A stretch of DNA of 42,140 nucleotides from Opitutia bacterium (GTDB taxonomy: Bacteria > Verrucomicrobiota > Verrucomicrobiia > Opitutales > Opitutaceae). The notes beneath the pieces were generated by a model that saw only the letters and a program-made list of their open reading frames with translations, did no database searches and was not told the DNA's origin. Shown one piece after another: positions 1 through 9,869 of this stretch. The stretch's first letter is position 1; every line of letters starts with the position of its first letter. The DNA lies in the NCBI GenBank assembly GCA_002737275.1, contig NSIG01000042.1, positions 1-42,140 on the forward strand. The letters are read 5' to 3'. The translations under genes were made by a program, and so were the position numbers.

Positions 1-2
1 AC

Positions 3-263
3 GTGCTCAAGATCCCGGCGGATGTGGTGGAGAGCCGGTTCGGCTACATGTTGAAGGCGTTCACCTACGGCGCGCCGCCCCATGGCGGTATCGCCTTCGG
101 GCTCGACCGCATGTGCGCGCTGCTGTGCGGCACGACGAGTATTCGCGACGTGATCGCTTTCCCGAAGACTCAAAAAGGGCAGGACCTCATGGCCCAGAGC
201 CCGACGCCGGTGACCGCCAAGCAATTGAAGGAACTCCACATCGCGACTGTGATGCCCGAGTGA
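3..263 (+). CDS. aspS: Aspartate--tRNA ligase, C-terminal fragment (5' end outside window)
   Basis: Translation ...[40 protein letters not shown] matches the class II AspRS motif 3 and C-terminus. Confidence 0.95.
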   Translation: MLKIPADVVESRFGYMLKAFTYGAPPHGGIAFGLDRMCALLCGTTSIRDVIAFPKTQKGQDLMAQSPTPVTAKQLKELHIATVMPE

Positions 264-289
264 GGCTCCGGCAGGTTATTTGGTTTCAT

Positions 290-305
290 TGGCATACCCT
301 CTGCT
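290..305 (+). promoter_or_regulatory. Putative sigma-54 (-24/-12) promoter upstream of glnB
   Basis: TGGCATACCCTCTGCT: GG and GC at -24/-12 spacing (TGGCAC-N5-TTGC-like), about 170 nt upstream of the PII gene. Confidence 0.6.
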
Positions 306-447
306 TAGTAGTGAGGGACCGAGCAGCGCTCGAAAGCGCGCGCAGCGAAGTCACGATGTTACCTGCGTCAGCCATCCGTCCAAACCATCACTTCGGCGAC
401 CAGCTCGCGGTCAACGCGGGCTTGCGCTGAAATCCCCTCAGCCCTAA

Positions 448-813
<366 letters not shown>

Positions 814-840
814 TTCGCTCCTTGATTTATTTCTGAGCCG

Positions 841-866
841 GCCGGCCTCGTGAAGCCGGCTTTTTT
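841..866 (+). terminator. Rho-independent terminator after glnB
   Basis: GCCGGC-CTCGTGAA-GCCGGC followed by TTTTTT. Confidence 0.85.
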
Positions 867-1027
867 GTGGGGTGGACTGATGTGGTTCTAACCGGAGACA
901 GGCGAGCTCGGCGGAGAAAGCGCGCAGCTGCCACCGAGGGACGTGAGGCGGCCTGTTTTTGCGATGATCGCTTCGGCGAAAAAGAGTGGCGTTGCGACCG
1001 GGACGCCGGGCACCGTCTGGCCTAACG

Positions 1028-1537
1028 ATGGACTATCTCCCGCTGATCGACCGGAGCCGTACGCTCTACAAACGCTCGGATGTGACGCCGATTTTTGCGC
1101 AGCCGGCGGCGTTTGCGCGGTTGGTCGAGGATCTTGTGCGACCGTTTGAGCGCGAGCGGGTGCAACTCGTGGCGGGCCTTGACGCGCTGGGATTTATTTT
1201 GGGCACGGCGATGGCGTTGAAACTGGACGCGGGATTTTTGCCGATTCGGAAAGGTGGGAAACTGCCCGTGCGGCATGACCGCGAATCGGCGGTGGATTAC
1301 CAGGGCAAAGAGAAGATTCTCGAGCTGCGCTTAAATCCGTTTCCGGCGGGCACCCGAGTGCTGTTGGCGGATGACTGGATCGAGACCGGGGCGCAGGCGC
1401 GGGCGGCGATTGCTTTGATCGAACGGGCGGGCGGCGTGATCGTGGGAATCGCGGCGGTGGGGTTCAGGCGGAATGAGCGGACGGCGGGATTGTGGGCGAA
1501 CTACCGCGGTCACGGCGTATGGCCGGAGCAGGTGTGA
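1028..1537 (+). CDS. Phosphoribosyltransferase family protein (adenine PRTase-like)
   Basis: MDYLPLIDRSRTLYKRSDVTPIF...; PRPP-binding motif VLLADDWIETGAQ. Confidence 0.75.
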   Translation: MDYLPLIDRSRTLYKRSDVTPIFAQPAAFARLVEDLVRPFERERVQLVAGLDALGFILGTAMALKLDAGFLPIRKGGKLPVRHDRESAVDYQGKEKILELRLNPFPAGTRVLLADDWIETGAQARAAIALIERAGGVIVGIAAVGFRRNERTAGLWANYRGHGVWPEQV

Positions 1538-2855
1538 CGTGTCCGGCGCGAGTGAGGACCGCAAGCAGCGTGGCGAGGGCGCGGCGGCCGGCGGGTTTTA
1601 CAAAGGTCTCGTTCGGGCCGTGGGTAAACCGGGGCGGCCGCGCCGTGCGTTGGGAGCGGGTTCCTGGACCGCAGACCAGTGGCAGCAGAATCTCCCGATA
1701 AGCAGGGGTGAGCGCCGAGGTGATGATGGTGGCATCGGATGCGCCGGGGTTGCGATCAAAGGCGACCGCGCCGGTGTCGGCCGCGGCGAGGAAGGCCGCG
1801 CCGACGGGGGATGAGGCGCAGCGTTCGGTGACGTCAAAGCCCACGGATTGAGCGAGGGGCTTCACCGGGGTGTAGTCGTAGGGCGCGAGCTCGGCGAGGG
1901 TTGCGGCGAGCGGAAAGTTGCCGCGTTTGGTGAGCGTGAGTCGATGGGCCGCATCTGGCGTGGAACCATGGGCGAGGCCGATGGACGAGGGAACAGTGCC
2001 GTGAGACCGTTCGTCGCCGGCGCTGAGTAAGGTGAAACGGTCCGCGGCGAGGAGGGCGGCGAGGAGAGGATTTTTGTCGGGCGGTGCGGTGCAGACGTGG
2101 CCCTGCGGCGGATGATCGGTCCACACCCAGTCGGAAAGCGGTGCAATGATGGGCGTGATCGCAACCGGGCGCCAATGGGCTAAGGCGAGCTGGGCGGCGC
2201 GAAGGGCGACACGTGGGCCTGTAAGCCGGATCGTATAGCTGCTGTTTTCGGCGGCATAAACCAACGGCAGGTAGGGCGAGTCGGAGCGAATCGTGTTCTC
2301 CAATACCAGCAAGGTGCTCCCGGGAGCGGGCGCAGGCAGGCCGGAGCCAAAGGCCTCGCCCAAAGCAGTGCCCGTTTTGGGACCAGAGCCCTCTTCTTTG
2401 AAGGTAAAGGTGAAGACGATGTTTTGAAGGTCCAAGGCACCGCCCGCGGCAAGCTCGGCGAGCCAGAGTTGGGTGGCGACGCCGGCTTTGCAGTCGTTGA
2501 CCCCTTGGGCGACGAGTTGGTTTTCGTCTTCGAAGGCCGGATGCGGGGCAAACGGACTGGTCCAGATTGAGGGGTTGGCGGGAACGGTATCTACGTGTGC
2601 GCTCAAATAGAGAATCGGCGCGGATGCGATGATCCCGGCCGGGACGCAGATCAAGTTGCCGGCGGCGTCGCGGTTATGGCGATAGTTGGGGAGCGAGCGG
2701 GTCATGCGACGGTGGACCGTGTCCATGATCGCGGTCACCGTGTCGGGCGCAGTGAACGGCGAGGGTTGATCCACCAAGTGGCGGAGTCCGGCGAGGTAGC
2801 GTTCAAATTCAGCCGAAGAAACTTCAGGAAGGAAAAAGGAAGAAGACCTGGTCAT
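1464..2855 (-). CDS. M20-family metallopeptidase / deacetylase-like protein
   Basis: ILYLSAHVDTVPANP, GVNDCKAGVA and FTFTFKEEGSG resemble M20 metal-binding motifs; the 3' end overlaps the convergent PRTase gene. Confidence 0.7.
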   Translation of the reverse strand: MTRSSSFFLPEVSSAEFERYLAGLRHLVDQPSPFTAPDTVTAIMDTVHRRMTRSLPNYRHNRDAAGNLICVPAGIIASAPILYLSAHVDTVPANPSIWTSPFAPHPAFEDENQLVAQGVNDCKAGVATQLWLAELAAGGALDLQNIVFTFTFKEEGSGPKTGTALGEAFGSGLPAPAPGSTLLVLENTIRSDSPYLPLVYAAENSSYTIRLTGPRVALRAAQLALAHWRPVAITPIIAPLSDWVWTDHPPQGHVCTAPPDKNPLLAALLAADRFTLLSAGDERSHGTVPSSIGLAHGSTPDAAHRLTLTKRGNFPLAATLAELAPYDYTPVKPLAQSVGFDVTERCASSPVGAAFLAAADTGAVAFDRNPGASDATIITSALTPAYREILLPLVCGPGTRSQRTARPPRFTHGPNETFVKPAGRRALATLLAVLTRAGHVTPAPAIRRDRGSSPTIPPSAHSA

Positions 2856-2989
2856 GGTGAGAAGCAATGCGGGCGGTGGACGCTCCGTCGCGACCGAAGC
2901 GGCGTCAACCCAGAGCCGGAGAGGGCGCGGTGCCTGAGTTAGTTCTGGATTCGCGGCGGGCATCGGGCGTAGATGTGACTACTTTCAAC

Positions 2990-3379
2990 ATGATCAAACG
3001 CGGCCTCCTGAATCCCCAACTCTTGGCGCTTTTGGCGCGGGTGCGGCACACGAACTCCCTGGTGATAGCGGACCGTGGATTTCCCTTTTGGCCCGGTATC
3101 GAAACGGTGGATCTTTCGCTCGTGGACGGCGTGCCGACGATCTTGCAGGTTTTAGCCGCGGTGCGCGAAAACCACCATTTTACCGAGGTGTGGCTGGCGA
3201 AGGAATTTGCTCGTGAGAATACCGGGGCCACGCGGACGGCGTTCCAAGCTGCATGGGCCGGACTCAAAGTGAAATCGGAGCCGCACGTTGAGTTAAAGCG
3301 CCGGGTGCCGGGCGCGATCGGCATCATTCGCACGGGCGATACGACTCAGTATTCCAATCACGTGCTGGTCTCCGGCTGA
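2990..3379 (+). CDS. RbsD/FucU family sugar-binding protein (ribose pyranase/fucose mutarotase-like)
   Basis: MIKRGLLNPQLLALLARVRHTNSLVIADRGFPFWPGIETVDLSLVDGVPTI... characteristic RbsD/FucU N-terminus. Confidence 0.85.
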   Translation: MIKRGLLNPQLLALLARVRHTNSLVIADRGFPFWPGIETVDLSLVDGVPTILQVLAAVRENHHFTEVWLAKEFARENTGATRTAFQAAWAGLKVKSEPHVELKRRVPGAIGIIRTGDTTQYSNHVLVSG

Positions 3380-3451
3380 CTTGAGAAACGGCGGGTGCGG
3401 CGGGGTTTGCCGTTGATTTCGAAAAATGCCCGGCGTCTTTATGATGTGCCC

Positions 3452-4243
3452 ATGAATACGCCTACGGATTTCCTAAACTCGCTTTTTTCTCTTCGCGGCA
3501 AAGTCGCGGTCGTCATCGGAGGCACGGGTGAACTGTGCGGCGCGATGGGCGAGGGCCTCGCGGCTGCCGGAGCCGAAGTGGTGCTCGTGGGCCGAAACGA
3601 GGAGAAAGCCAAGCCGAAGCTGGAACGCATCTACGCGGTTGGTGGAAAGGGCTATTTCGTTTCGGCCGAGGCCAGCGAAAAAGCCGCGCTGGAGCAGTTG
3701 CTCGAGACGGTTTTGCAGCGATCGGGCCAGGTTGATATAGTGGTCAATGGTGCGGGTGTGAACTCCGCGACGCCCTTTCTTGAAATCGCCGAGGATGAAT
3801 TCGACCGGATTGTGCGAATCAATATGAAGGGCGTATTTTTGGGCTGCCAGATTTTCGGCAAGTATCTCGTCGCGCGGGGCCAAGGCGGTTCGATTATCAA
3901 TCTCGGTTCGATGTCGGGCGTGGTGCCGCTTTCGCGGGTGTTTACCTATTCCGCGACGAAGGCGGCCGTGCACAATCTCTCAAAGAATCTAGCCCGCGAG
4001 TGGGCACCCCAAAGGGTCCGGGTGAATACTATTGTGCCCGGTTTTTTTCCGGCGGAGCAGAATCGCAAGATTCTATCGCCCGAGCGGGTGACTTCGATCA
4101 TGGGCCACACCCCGATGAAGCGTTTCGGTGAGGCGCGTGAGCTGGTTGGCGCCACTTTACTGCTCGCCGGCGATGGCGCGGGCAGCTTTATTACAGGATC
4201 CGAGATTATTGTGGATGGTGGCTATCACGCCATGACCATATAA
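3452..4243 (+). CDS. SDR family oxidoreductase (sugar-acid reductase-like)
   Basis: [54 protein letters not shown]-terminal [10 protein letters not shown]. Confidence 0.88.
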   Translation: MNTPTDFLNSLFSLRGKVAVVIGGTGELCGAMGEGLAAAGAEVVLVGRNEEKAKPKLERIYAVGGKGYFVSAEASEKAALEQLLETVLQRSGQVDIVVNGAGVNSATPFLEIAEDEFDRIVRINMKGVFLGCQIFGKYLVARGQGGSIINLGSMSGVVPLSRVFTYSATKAAVHNLSKNLAREWAPQRVRVNTIVPGFFPAEQNRKILSPERVTSIMGHTPMKRFGEARELVGATLLLAGDGAGSFITGSEIIVDGGYHAMTI

Positions 4244-4297
4244 TTTAAAAGATATAGAGGCTTGCACGCAGCGTATAGAAACGTTTAATAAGGATTA

Positions 4298-4675
4298 ATG
4301 ATTACCGATAAAATTAAAGAGCTCGAGGCGACCAAAGCTAAAGTCGCTTCGTTGGAAAAATCGATCGCAAGCCAGCTGGATAAAGAGTTGTCCGAGCTGC
4401 CGGCGAAATATGGTTTCGAGTCCGCTCAAGCGTTCATCAAAGCGGTCGCCGCGGCGACGGGCGGTCGGAAGAAAAAACGTGGCGGCAAAGCGGCGAAATC
4501 CGCAGGCGGCAAGCGGCGCAAACGCGCCAAGATCACCGACGAAATCCGCGCCGAACTTAAGAACCTCGCCGAGGCCGGCAAATCTGGGTCGGAGATCGCG
4601 GCGGCTTTGGGTATTTCGTTACCGAGCGTGCAGAATATCAAGAAGGCACTCGGATTGGTGAAGTCGCGGAGCTAA
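4298..4675 (+). CDS. Putative nucleoid-associated / DNA-binding protein: coiled coil, Lys/Arg-rich linker, C-terminal HTH
   Basis: 125 aa; N-terminal heptad-rich region, GGRKKKRGGKAAKSAGGKRRKRAKITDEIR linker, AGKSGSEIAAALGISLPSVQNIKKALG resolvase-like HTH. Confidence 0.65.
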   Translation: MITDKIKELEATKAKVASLEKSIASQLDKELSELPAKYGFESAQAFIKAVAAATGGRKKKRGGKAAKSAGGKRRKRAKITDEIRAELKNLAEAGKSGSEIAAALGISLPSVQNIKKALGLVKSRS

Positions 4676-4700
4676 GCGCGACCTCGAGGCAGATGGCTCA

Positions 4701-4729
4701 AGCCCTCGCGAAGACGCGGGGGCTTTTTT
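4701..4729 (+). terminator. Rho-independent terminator
   Basis: AGCCCTCGCG-AAGA-CGCGGGGGCT then TTTTT. Confidence 0.8.
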
Positions 4730-4741
4730 ATGGCCGCTGCC

Positions 4742-4765
4742 CGGACCTCCCGCAACGGAGGTCCG
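4742..4765. repeat. Intergenic palindrome, perfect 9-bp stem
   Basis: CGGACCTCC-CGCAAC-GGAGGTCCG between convergent genes. Confidence 0.75.
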
Positions 4766-4786
4766 ACCTGCGCTCGGGCCGGACGA

Positions 4787-6709
4787 TCAGAGATCGGCGT
4801 GGGCGGGTTCGGCGCTCAGGTTGCGCCACCGGGCGAGCACCTGCCGATGGATGTCGCCCGGAGCGAGACCATAAGACGCGCGGAGGACGCCGTTGCTCGA
4901 ACCGTGTTCAATAAATTTGTCGGGCCAACCAATCCGTTCAACGGCGGTGGAGCATTCGGCGTCTTGCAACGCCTCGAGCACGGCGCTGCCAAAGCCTCCG
5001 GCGAGCACGTGGTCTTCCATCGTCACGATGAGCGGGACCACGGTCGCCTGGCTGAGCAGGAGCGTGCGGTCGAGGGGCTTGATGAAGCGGGGGTTGACCA
5101 CTCCGACGGAGAGTTGCTCCTCGCGGGCCAAACGCTCGGCGAGCGCGAGCGCATCAGCGATCATGGGGCCGAGTGCCCAAATCATGATATTGGAGCCTTC
5201 GCGTAGGACCTCGGCGTGGCCGACCGCGAGGGCGGCAGGTTTGGCCTTGATCTTAACGCCGGTGCCGGCGCCTCGGGGGTATCGGATAAAGCCGGGGCCT
5301 GGGAGCTGAAGGCTGGTGTGGAGCATGTCCACGAGTTCGTCTTCGTCCTTTGGCTGCATGATGGTCGCACCCGGGATGCAGCGGAGGTAGGAAATATCAA
5401 AAAGGCCGTGGTGGGTCGGGCCGTCAGCAGGTGAAAGTCCGGCGCGGTCCATGCAAAAGGTGACCGGGAGATTCTGGAGGGCTACGTCATGGATCACCTG
5501 GTCGTAGGCGCGCTGGAGAAAAGTCGAGTAGATGGCGCAGACGGGGCGAAAGCCTTTGGTGGCAAGGCCGGCGGCGAAGAGCACGGCATGTTCCTCGGCG
5601 ATGCCGACATCGAAGAATTGCTTCGGGACTTCTTTGGCGAGATGGATAAGGCCCGTGCCGCTGGGCATCGCACCGGTGATGCCGATAACTTTTGGATTGG
5701 CTTTCGCAAAGCGAACGAGGGCATGACCGAAGACGTCCTGAAGGTTGGGCGGCGCGCCCGGGACGGACCGGCTTTCACCGGTGACGGGATCGAAAGAGCC
5801 AAGGCCGTGAAACTTCTCGGGCTGGGCGAGGGCGGCTTCGAGGCCACGCCCCTTTTTGGTGAGAACGTGAATGAGAACGGGTACGTCGGCGTGCCGGGCG
5901 AATTCCAAGTTCTTTTGCAGCGCCTCAAAGTCGTGTCCATCCACCGGCCCGAGATAGCGCAGGCCGAATTTTTCAAACAGGGACGACTCGACAAAGAAGT
6001 CCTTCGTCTCGCGTTTCCACTTATGATAAACGCGGTTCATGCTTTCGCCGGCGGGGAAGCTCTTGAAGAAGCCCTCGATGTCGTGGTGCAGCTTGTTGTA
6101 AGTGGAATTGGTGCTGAGGCGGTTAAGGTAGGTGGCGATAGCGCCGACGTTCTTGGCGATGGACCATTCGTTGTCGTTCAGGACGACGATCAGGCGCTTG
6201 GTTGATCCGACGATATTGTTGAGCGCCTCGAGGGTGACACCGCAGGTGAAGGCAGCGTCGCCGCAGACCGCCACGACATGCTCGGAGCTTCCGCGCAAAT
6301 CGCGGGCGGTGGCCATGCCGAGGGCGGCGCTCAGGGCGGTGCCGGCGTGGCCGGCACCGAAGCTGTCGTGCGGACTCTCGGCGCGGTAGAGAAAACCGCT
6401 GGTGCCGCCCGATTGGCGGAGACCGCGGAAGAATGCACCTTGGCGGCCGGTGAGGAGCTTGTGCACGTAGCCCTGGTGGGCGACGTCGAAGACAAACTGG
6501 TCGTTGGGTGTGTCAAAGACCCGGTGAAGCGCGATGCTGAGCTCGACGACGCCCAAGTTGGGACCGACGTGGCCGCCGTTTTTGGCCGTGACGGTGATGA
6601 TTTCGTCCCGAATCTCCTGCGCGAGCTGCGGGAGTTGACCGGCTGCAAGGGCTTTGACGTCGGCGGGGCCGTGAATGGTTTCGAGAAGTCGGGCGGGAGG
6701 AACGTTCAT
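4787..6709 (-). CDS. dxs: 1-deoxy-D-xylulose-5-phosphate synthase
   Basis: LAQEIRDEIITVTAKNGGHVGPNLGVVELSIALHRVFDTPNDQFVFDVAHQGYVHKLLTGR; VAVCGDAAFTCG; GLRYLGPVDGHD; DRAGLSPADGPTHHG. Confidence 0.95.
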   Translation of the reverse strand: MNVPPARLLETIHGPADVKALAAGQLPQLAQEIRDEIITVTAKNGGHVGPNLGVVELSIALHRVFDTPNDQFVFDVAHQGYVHKLLTGRQGAFFRGLRQSGGTSGFLYRAESPHDSFGAGHAGTALSAALGMATARDLRGSSEHVVAVCGDAAFTCGVTLEALNNIVGSTKRLIVVLNDNEWSIAKNVGAIATYLNRLSTNSTYNKLHHDIEGFFKSFPAGESMNRVYHKWKRETKDFFVESSLFEKFGLRYLGPVDGHDFEALQKNLEFARHADVPVLIHVLTKKGRGLEAALAQPEKFHGLGSFDPVTGESRSVPGAPPNLQDVFGHALVRFAKANPKVIGITGAMPSGTGLIHLAKEVPKQFFDVGIAEEHAVLFAAGLATKGFRPVCAIYSTFLQRAYDQVIHDVALQNLPVTFCMDRAGLSPADGPTHHGLFDISYLRCIPGATIMQPKDEDELVDMLHTSLQLPGPGFIRYPRGAGTGVKIKAKPAALAVGHAEVLREGSNIMIWALGPMIADALALAERLAREEQLSVGVVNPRFIKPLDRTLLLSQATVVPLIVTMEDHVLAGGFGSAVLEALQDAECSTAVERIGWPDKFIEHGSSNGVLRASYGLAPGDIHRQVLARWRNLSAEPAHADL

Positions 6710-6737
6710 CAGGTCTAAGGCGGAAAATCTAAAAAAA

Positions 6738-6980
6738 TCAGGACTCGGCGGTGGTCTCAAACTTCGTAAACGAGACGCCATCCTTCTGTTTTTTGAGCTG
6801 TTCGATCTTGAGCTCCGCGTCTTTCAGCCGGGATTCACAGACCTTAAGCAGCTTGGTGCCCTGCTCAAATTTGGCGAGCAGGTCGGCTAGAGGAACATCG
6901 CCGGATTCCATCGTCTCAACGGTCGCTTCGAGCTGCGTGAGGGCGGCCTCGAATGAGAGTTTAGATTCTTTGGTTTCCAC
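6738..6980 (-). CDS. xseB: Exodeoxyribonuclease VII small subunit
   Basis: 80 aa SFEAALTQLEATVETMESGDVPLADLLAKFEQGTKLLKVCESRLKDAELKIEQL. Confidence 0.92.
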   Translation of the reverse strand: METKESKLSFEAALTQLEATVETMESGDVPLADLLAKFEQGTKLLKVCESRLKDAELKIEQLKKQKDGVSFTKFETTAES

Positions 6981-7142
6981 TAAAGTAACATGAGTGGGGT
7001 GGCGACGGATTCAAACAATCTTTAGGGCCGGCCCCGCAAAAACTCTGGCGGCAGGCGTTTATTTTGCCGGGCCAAGCGGGGGTTGCGCTTGCGGGCCGCA
7101 TCGGCAGGGTCGGATGCAGCGGGACTGTTTCCGCGACATCAC

Positions 7143-8234
7143 ATGTTATTTAATTTTCTCCAGCGTTACAGTGTCGGCTTATGCTCCATGGGGCAGCGGG
7201 CGATGGGTCGGGGGCGAACGTGGTTACTGGCGCGGCCCGCCTTGGCGGCGTGGATTTTTCCGGCCGACGATGATTCGCCGGAGGCGCGGTTTCGGGAGTT
7301 CAACGGCTGGTATTTCGCCAATTTTCATGAGCAGGAAAAGATGTTGGCCGACCGGCCGCGGATGAATTTCTACCACGCGGCGATCGCCCGGCACATCCAA
7401 CCGGGTGACCGCGTGATCGACTTGGGGACGGGCACGGGGATTTTAGCCGCGTTTGCCGCACGGCGTGGGGCGGCTCACGTCTACGCGGTGGATCACTCGG
7501 AGATTTTGCGTCACGCGAAGACCTTGGCCGTGGAGAATGGGATTCAAAACGTGGAGTTCATCGCGCTGCACAGCTCGAAGTTGGAGACGACGGAGAAGGT
7601 CGACGTGATTTTGCATGAGCAGATGGGTGACTGCCTTTTCGACGAAGCGATGGTGGCGAATGTTTGCGACCTGCGCGACCGCTTGCTGAAGCCCGGCGGG
7701 CTGATCTTACCGAGCTGTTTTGATCTCTACTGCGAGCCGGTGAAATTGAACGACACCCGGCACGTGCCCTTTATTTGGGAACTGGATGTCCACGGATTCG
7801 ACTATTCGTCGTTGGGTCGGCAACGGCCGCAAGAGCCGGGCTATTATCACCTGCGGAGCTGCGACCCGAACTACGTGGAGCACTTTCTCGGCGAGCCTGA
7901 GCCGGTGCTCTCAGTGGATCTGCACACGGTGCGGGATGCGGATGTCCCGCTGGAATTGAACTTCACGCGCACGGTCGTGAATGCCGGCCGGCTCGACGGC
8001 TACGCGGTCTATTTTCGGGCCCGGGTGGATGCAGATCTGAGTCTGAGTTCGGGCCCGCATGATGCGAAGCGGGCTCCGCATTGGGGGTATCGGATCCTCC
8101 GCACCGACCGAGATGATTTCGCGGTGGGTGACGTGATCGAGATTCGGCTCAAGGTCGGGCGTTGGCCGGAACTGGATACTTGGCGTTGGAGCCAGGTGAA
8201 ACGCGCTGCGGTCGTGAGCTCGGCGGCGGAGTGA
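7143..8234 (+). CDS. Protein arginine N-methyltransferase (PRMT)-like SAM-dependent methyltransferase
   Basis: VIDLGTGTGILAAFAARRGAAHVYAVDHS (SAM motifs), LHEQMGDCLFDEAM (double-E loop spacing), APHWGYRIL (THW-loop-like); exact start uncertain. Confidence 0.75.
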   Translation: MLFNFLQRYSVGLCSMGQRAMGRGRTWLLARPALAAWIFPADDDSPEARFREFNGWYFANFHEQEKMLADRPRMNFYHAAIARHIQPGDRVIDLGTGTGILAAFAARRGAAHVYAVDHSEILRHAKTLAVENGIQNVEFIALHSSKLETTEKVDVILHEQMGDCLFDEAMVANVCDLRDRLLKPGGLILPSCFDLYCEPVKLNDTRHVPFIWELDVHGFDYSSLGRQRPQEPGYYHLRSCDPNYVEHFLGEPEPVLSVDLHTVRDADVPLELNFTRTVVNAGRLDGYAVYFRARVDADLSLSSGPHDAKRAPHWGYRILRTDRDDFAVGDVIEIRLKVGRWPELDTWRWSQVKRAAVVSSAAE

Positions 8235-8271
8235 CAGAATTTTCCGCGTCGGGGACTTTTCGGCGGAGGGA

Positions 8272-8285
8272 GCCTGCTTGCAGGC
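8272..8285. repeat. Short intergenic palindrome
   Basis: GCCTGC-TT-GCAGGC between convergent genes. Confidence 0.55.
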
Positions 8286-8358
8286 GCGTTGAGCGGCCGC
8301 AAGCGGATGGCCTACGAAAGCCAATGATCAGTCGGCGTTCTTGAAAAACGGGCAGGGG

Positions 8359-9159
8359 CTACGGCTGGGGCCACCGCGCGAGAAACTCGAGTTGAGCGGC
8401 GCCGTCAGGCAGCCCTTCGCGTTTTGGATCCGTGAGAAAACGTAGCGGGAAACCGGCGTCGAGGGCGGTGACGGTAACTTGGTGTCCGTTGACGGTGAAA
8501 AACGCCCGCCAGGCGCCGCAGCCGATTTCAAATAAATCATCCTGCCGGCGGCGGATGCGTCGAGTGCGGTGGGGTGAAGGATCGCGGACGAGCAATTCCT
8601 GGAGGCGCGGTGAGAAATCGATCTGCCAAGTGGCGCGCAACCACTCGGCTTGTGTGGTGGCGAGCGGCGAAAACTGCACGTTGAACAGCGGCGGCGAAGC
8701 CATGAGCGCGTCCACTGCCTCGATCCAACCGGCGCGCTCGTCGGGAAAACTATCGTACGCGGGGACGTAGGGTTTGAGGTCAAAAATGGGCGTTCCGTCC
8801 AAGAGGTCGCACTCGCCGAGGATCAGCGTGCGGCCCTCGATGGCGATGAGTGCGACGGGGGTGAGGCCGATGGGATTGGGCCGGTGGGGTGAACGGGTGG
8901 CAAAAACGCCGCGGCTCTGAGCGGGACCGCGGGGCGGGATGACTTGGGTGCGCCAGGTGGTCGTGCGGTGGAACCACCAGACGAGCCACACCCGGGAAAA
9001 GCCGGCGAGATCGCGGAGCGCCTGCTCGTAGTTTTGGTCGGGCAGGAGTTCGAGGAGGTTGTGCTCCGGCTGTTGCTCCGAGGGCTGGTGCAGGGCTTGA
9101 AACTTCACCTGCTTACCGGTGCGGATGAAGCCGATGGGCTGGAGCGTGAGTACGGACAT
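8359..9159 (-). CDS. trmO: tRNA (N6-threonylcarbamoyladenosine-37)-N6-methyltransferase TrmO family
   Basis: VLTLQPIGFIRTGKQVKFQALHQP..., GVFATRSPHRPNPIGLTPVALIAIEG, DLLDGTPIFDLKPYVPAYDSFP. Confidence 0.9.
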   Translation of the reverse strand: MSVLTLQPIGFIRTGKQVKFQALHQPSEQQPEHNLLELLPDQNYEQALRDLAGFSRVWLVWWFHRTTTWRTQVIPPRGPAQSRGVFATRSPHRPNPIGLTPVALIAIEGRTLILGECDLLDGTPIFDLKPYVPAYDSFPDERAGWIEAVDALMASPPLFNVQFSPLATTQAEWLRATWQIDFSPRLQELLVRDPSPHRTRRIRRRQDDLFEIGCGAWRAFFTVNGHQVTVTALDAGFPLRFLTDPKREGLPDGAAQLEFLARWPQP

Positions 9160-9268
9160 GTCAGAGTTTTCTTGGGGCCGGGGCCGAGGGCCGTCGAGGG
9201 CGGAGTTTTGGGCGATTATTGCCGTGATGCGGGATTGACGCCCGGGCGGGTTTGAAGGGAATCGGGGG

Positions 9269-9601
9269 ATGGCTCTCACCGACATCAAAATCGAAATTCT
9301 CAAAACCGGCACCGGCGCTTCGCCAAAAAAGGGCAAGTCCGTCACGGTTCACTACACCGGCACCTTCGAGGACGGAAAAAAATTTGATAGCTCTGTCGAC
9401 CGCAACGAGCCCTTCACCTTTGTGCTGGGCGCCGGCCAAGTGATCGCGGGTTGGGATCTCGGCGTCGCGACGATGAAGGTCGGCGATAAAGTCAAAATGA
9501 CGCTGCCTCATCATCTGGCCTACGGCGAGCACGGCTACCCGGGTGCGATTCCGCCGCGGGCGACGCTGATTTTTGAAGTGGAACTGCTCTCGGTCGGTTG
9601 A
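9269..9601 (+). CDS. FKBP-type peptidyl-prolyl cis-trans isomerase
   Basis: GKSVTVHYTGTFEDGKKFDSSVDRNEPFTFVLGAGQVIAGWDLGVATMKVGDKVKMTLP...YGEHGYPGAIPPRATLIFEVELL. Confidence 0.95.
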   Translation: MALTDIKIEILKTGTGASPKKGKSVTVHYTGTFEDGKKFDSSVDRNEPFTFVLGAGQVIAGWDLGVATMKVGDKVKMTLPHHLAYGEHGYPGAIPPRATLIFEVELLSVG

Positions 9602-9623
9602 GTGAAGGGATAAATTTTCCCCG

Positions 9624-9866
9624 ATGCCGACGACGAAAGCAGAATCAAGCGAACCCACGGTGGTGACGGTGCGCGAAGCGCCGATCGAGCTGTGCCAGCT
9701 TTTGAAATTTGCCGGGCTGACCGATTCGGGCGGCGAGGCGAAGCAAGTCATCAGCGAAGGCAAAGTGCGGCTGAACGGCGTCGTGGAGACGCAGAAACGT
9801 AAAAAAGTGCTGGCGGGCGACCGGGTCGAGTATGGCGACGAGACGCTGGTGGTGAAGGTGGGTTAA
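9624..9866 (+). CDS. RNA-binding S4 domain protein (YbcJ-like)
   Basis: IELCQLLKFAGLTDSGGEAKQVISEGKVRLNGVVETQKRKKVLAGDRVEY. Confidence 0.88.
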   Translation: MPTTKAESSEPTVVTVREAPIELCQLLKFAGLTDSGGEAKQVISEGKVRLNGVVETQKRKKVLAGDRVEYGDETLVVKVG

Positions 9867-9869
9867 AGT

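Noticed and set aside
1464-1537. Convergent 3' overlap of PRTase and M20 genes as a regulatory overlap
   Set aside because: Short tail-to-tail overlaps are common in compact genomes; without transcript data there is nothing further to support.
5489-6205. 238-aa plus-strand ORF antisense to dxs
   Set aside because: Shadow ORF without motifs; dxs on the minus strand is unambiguous.
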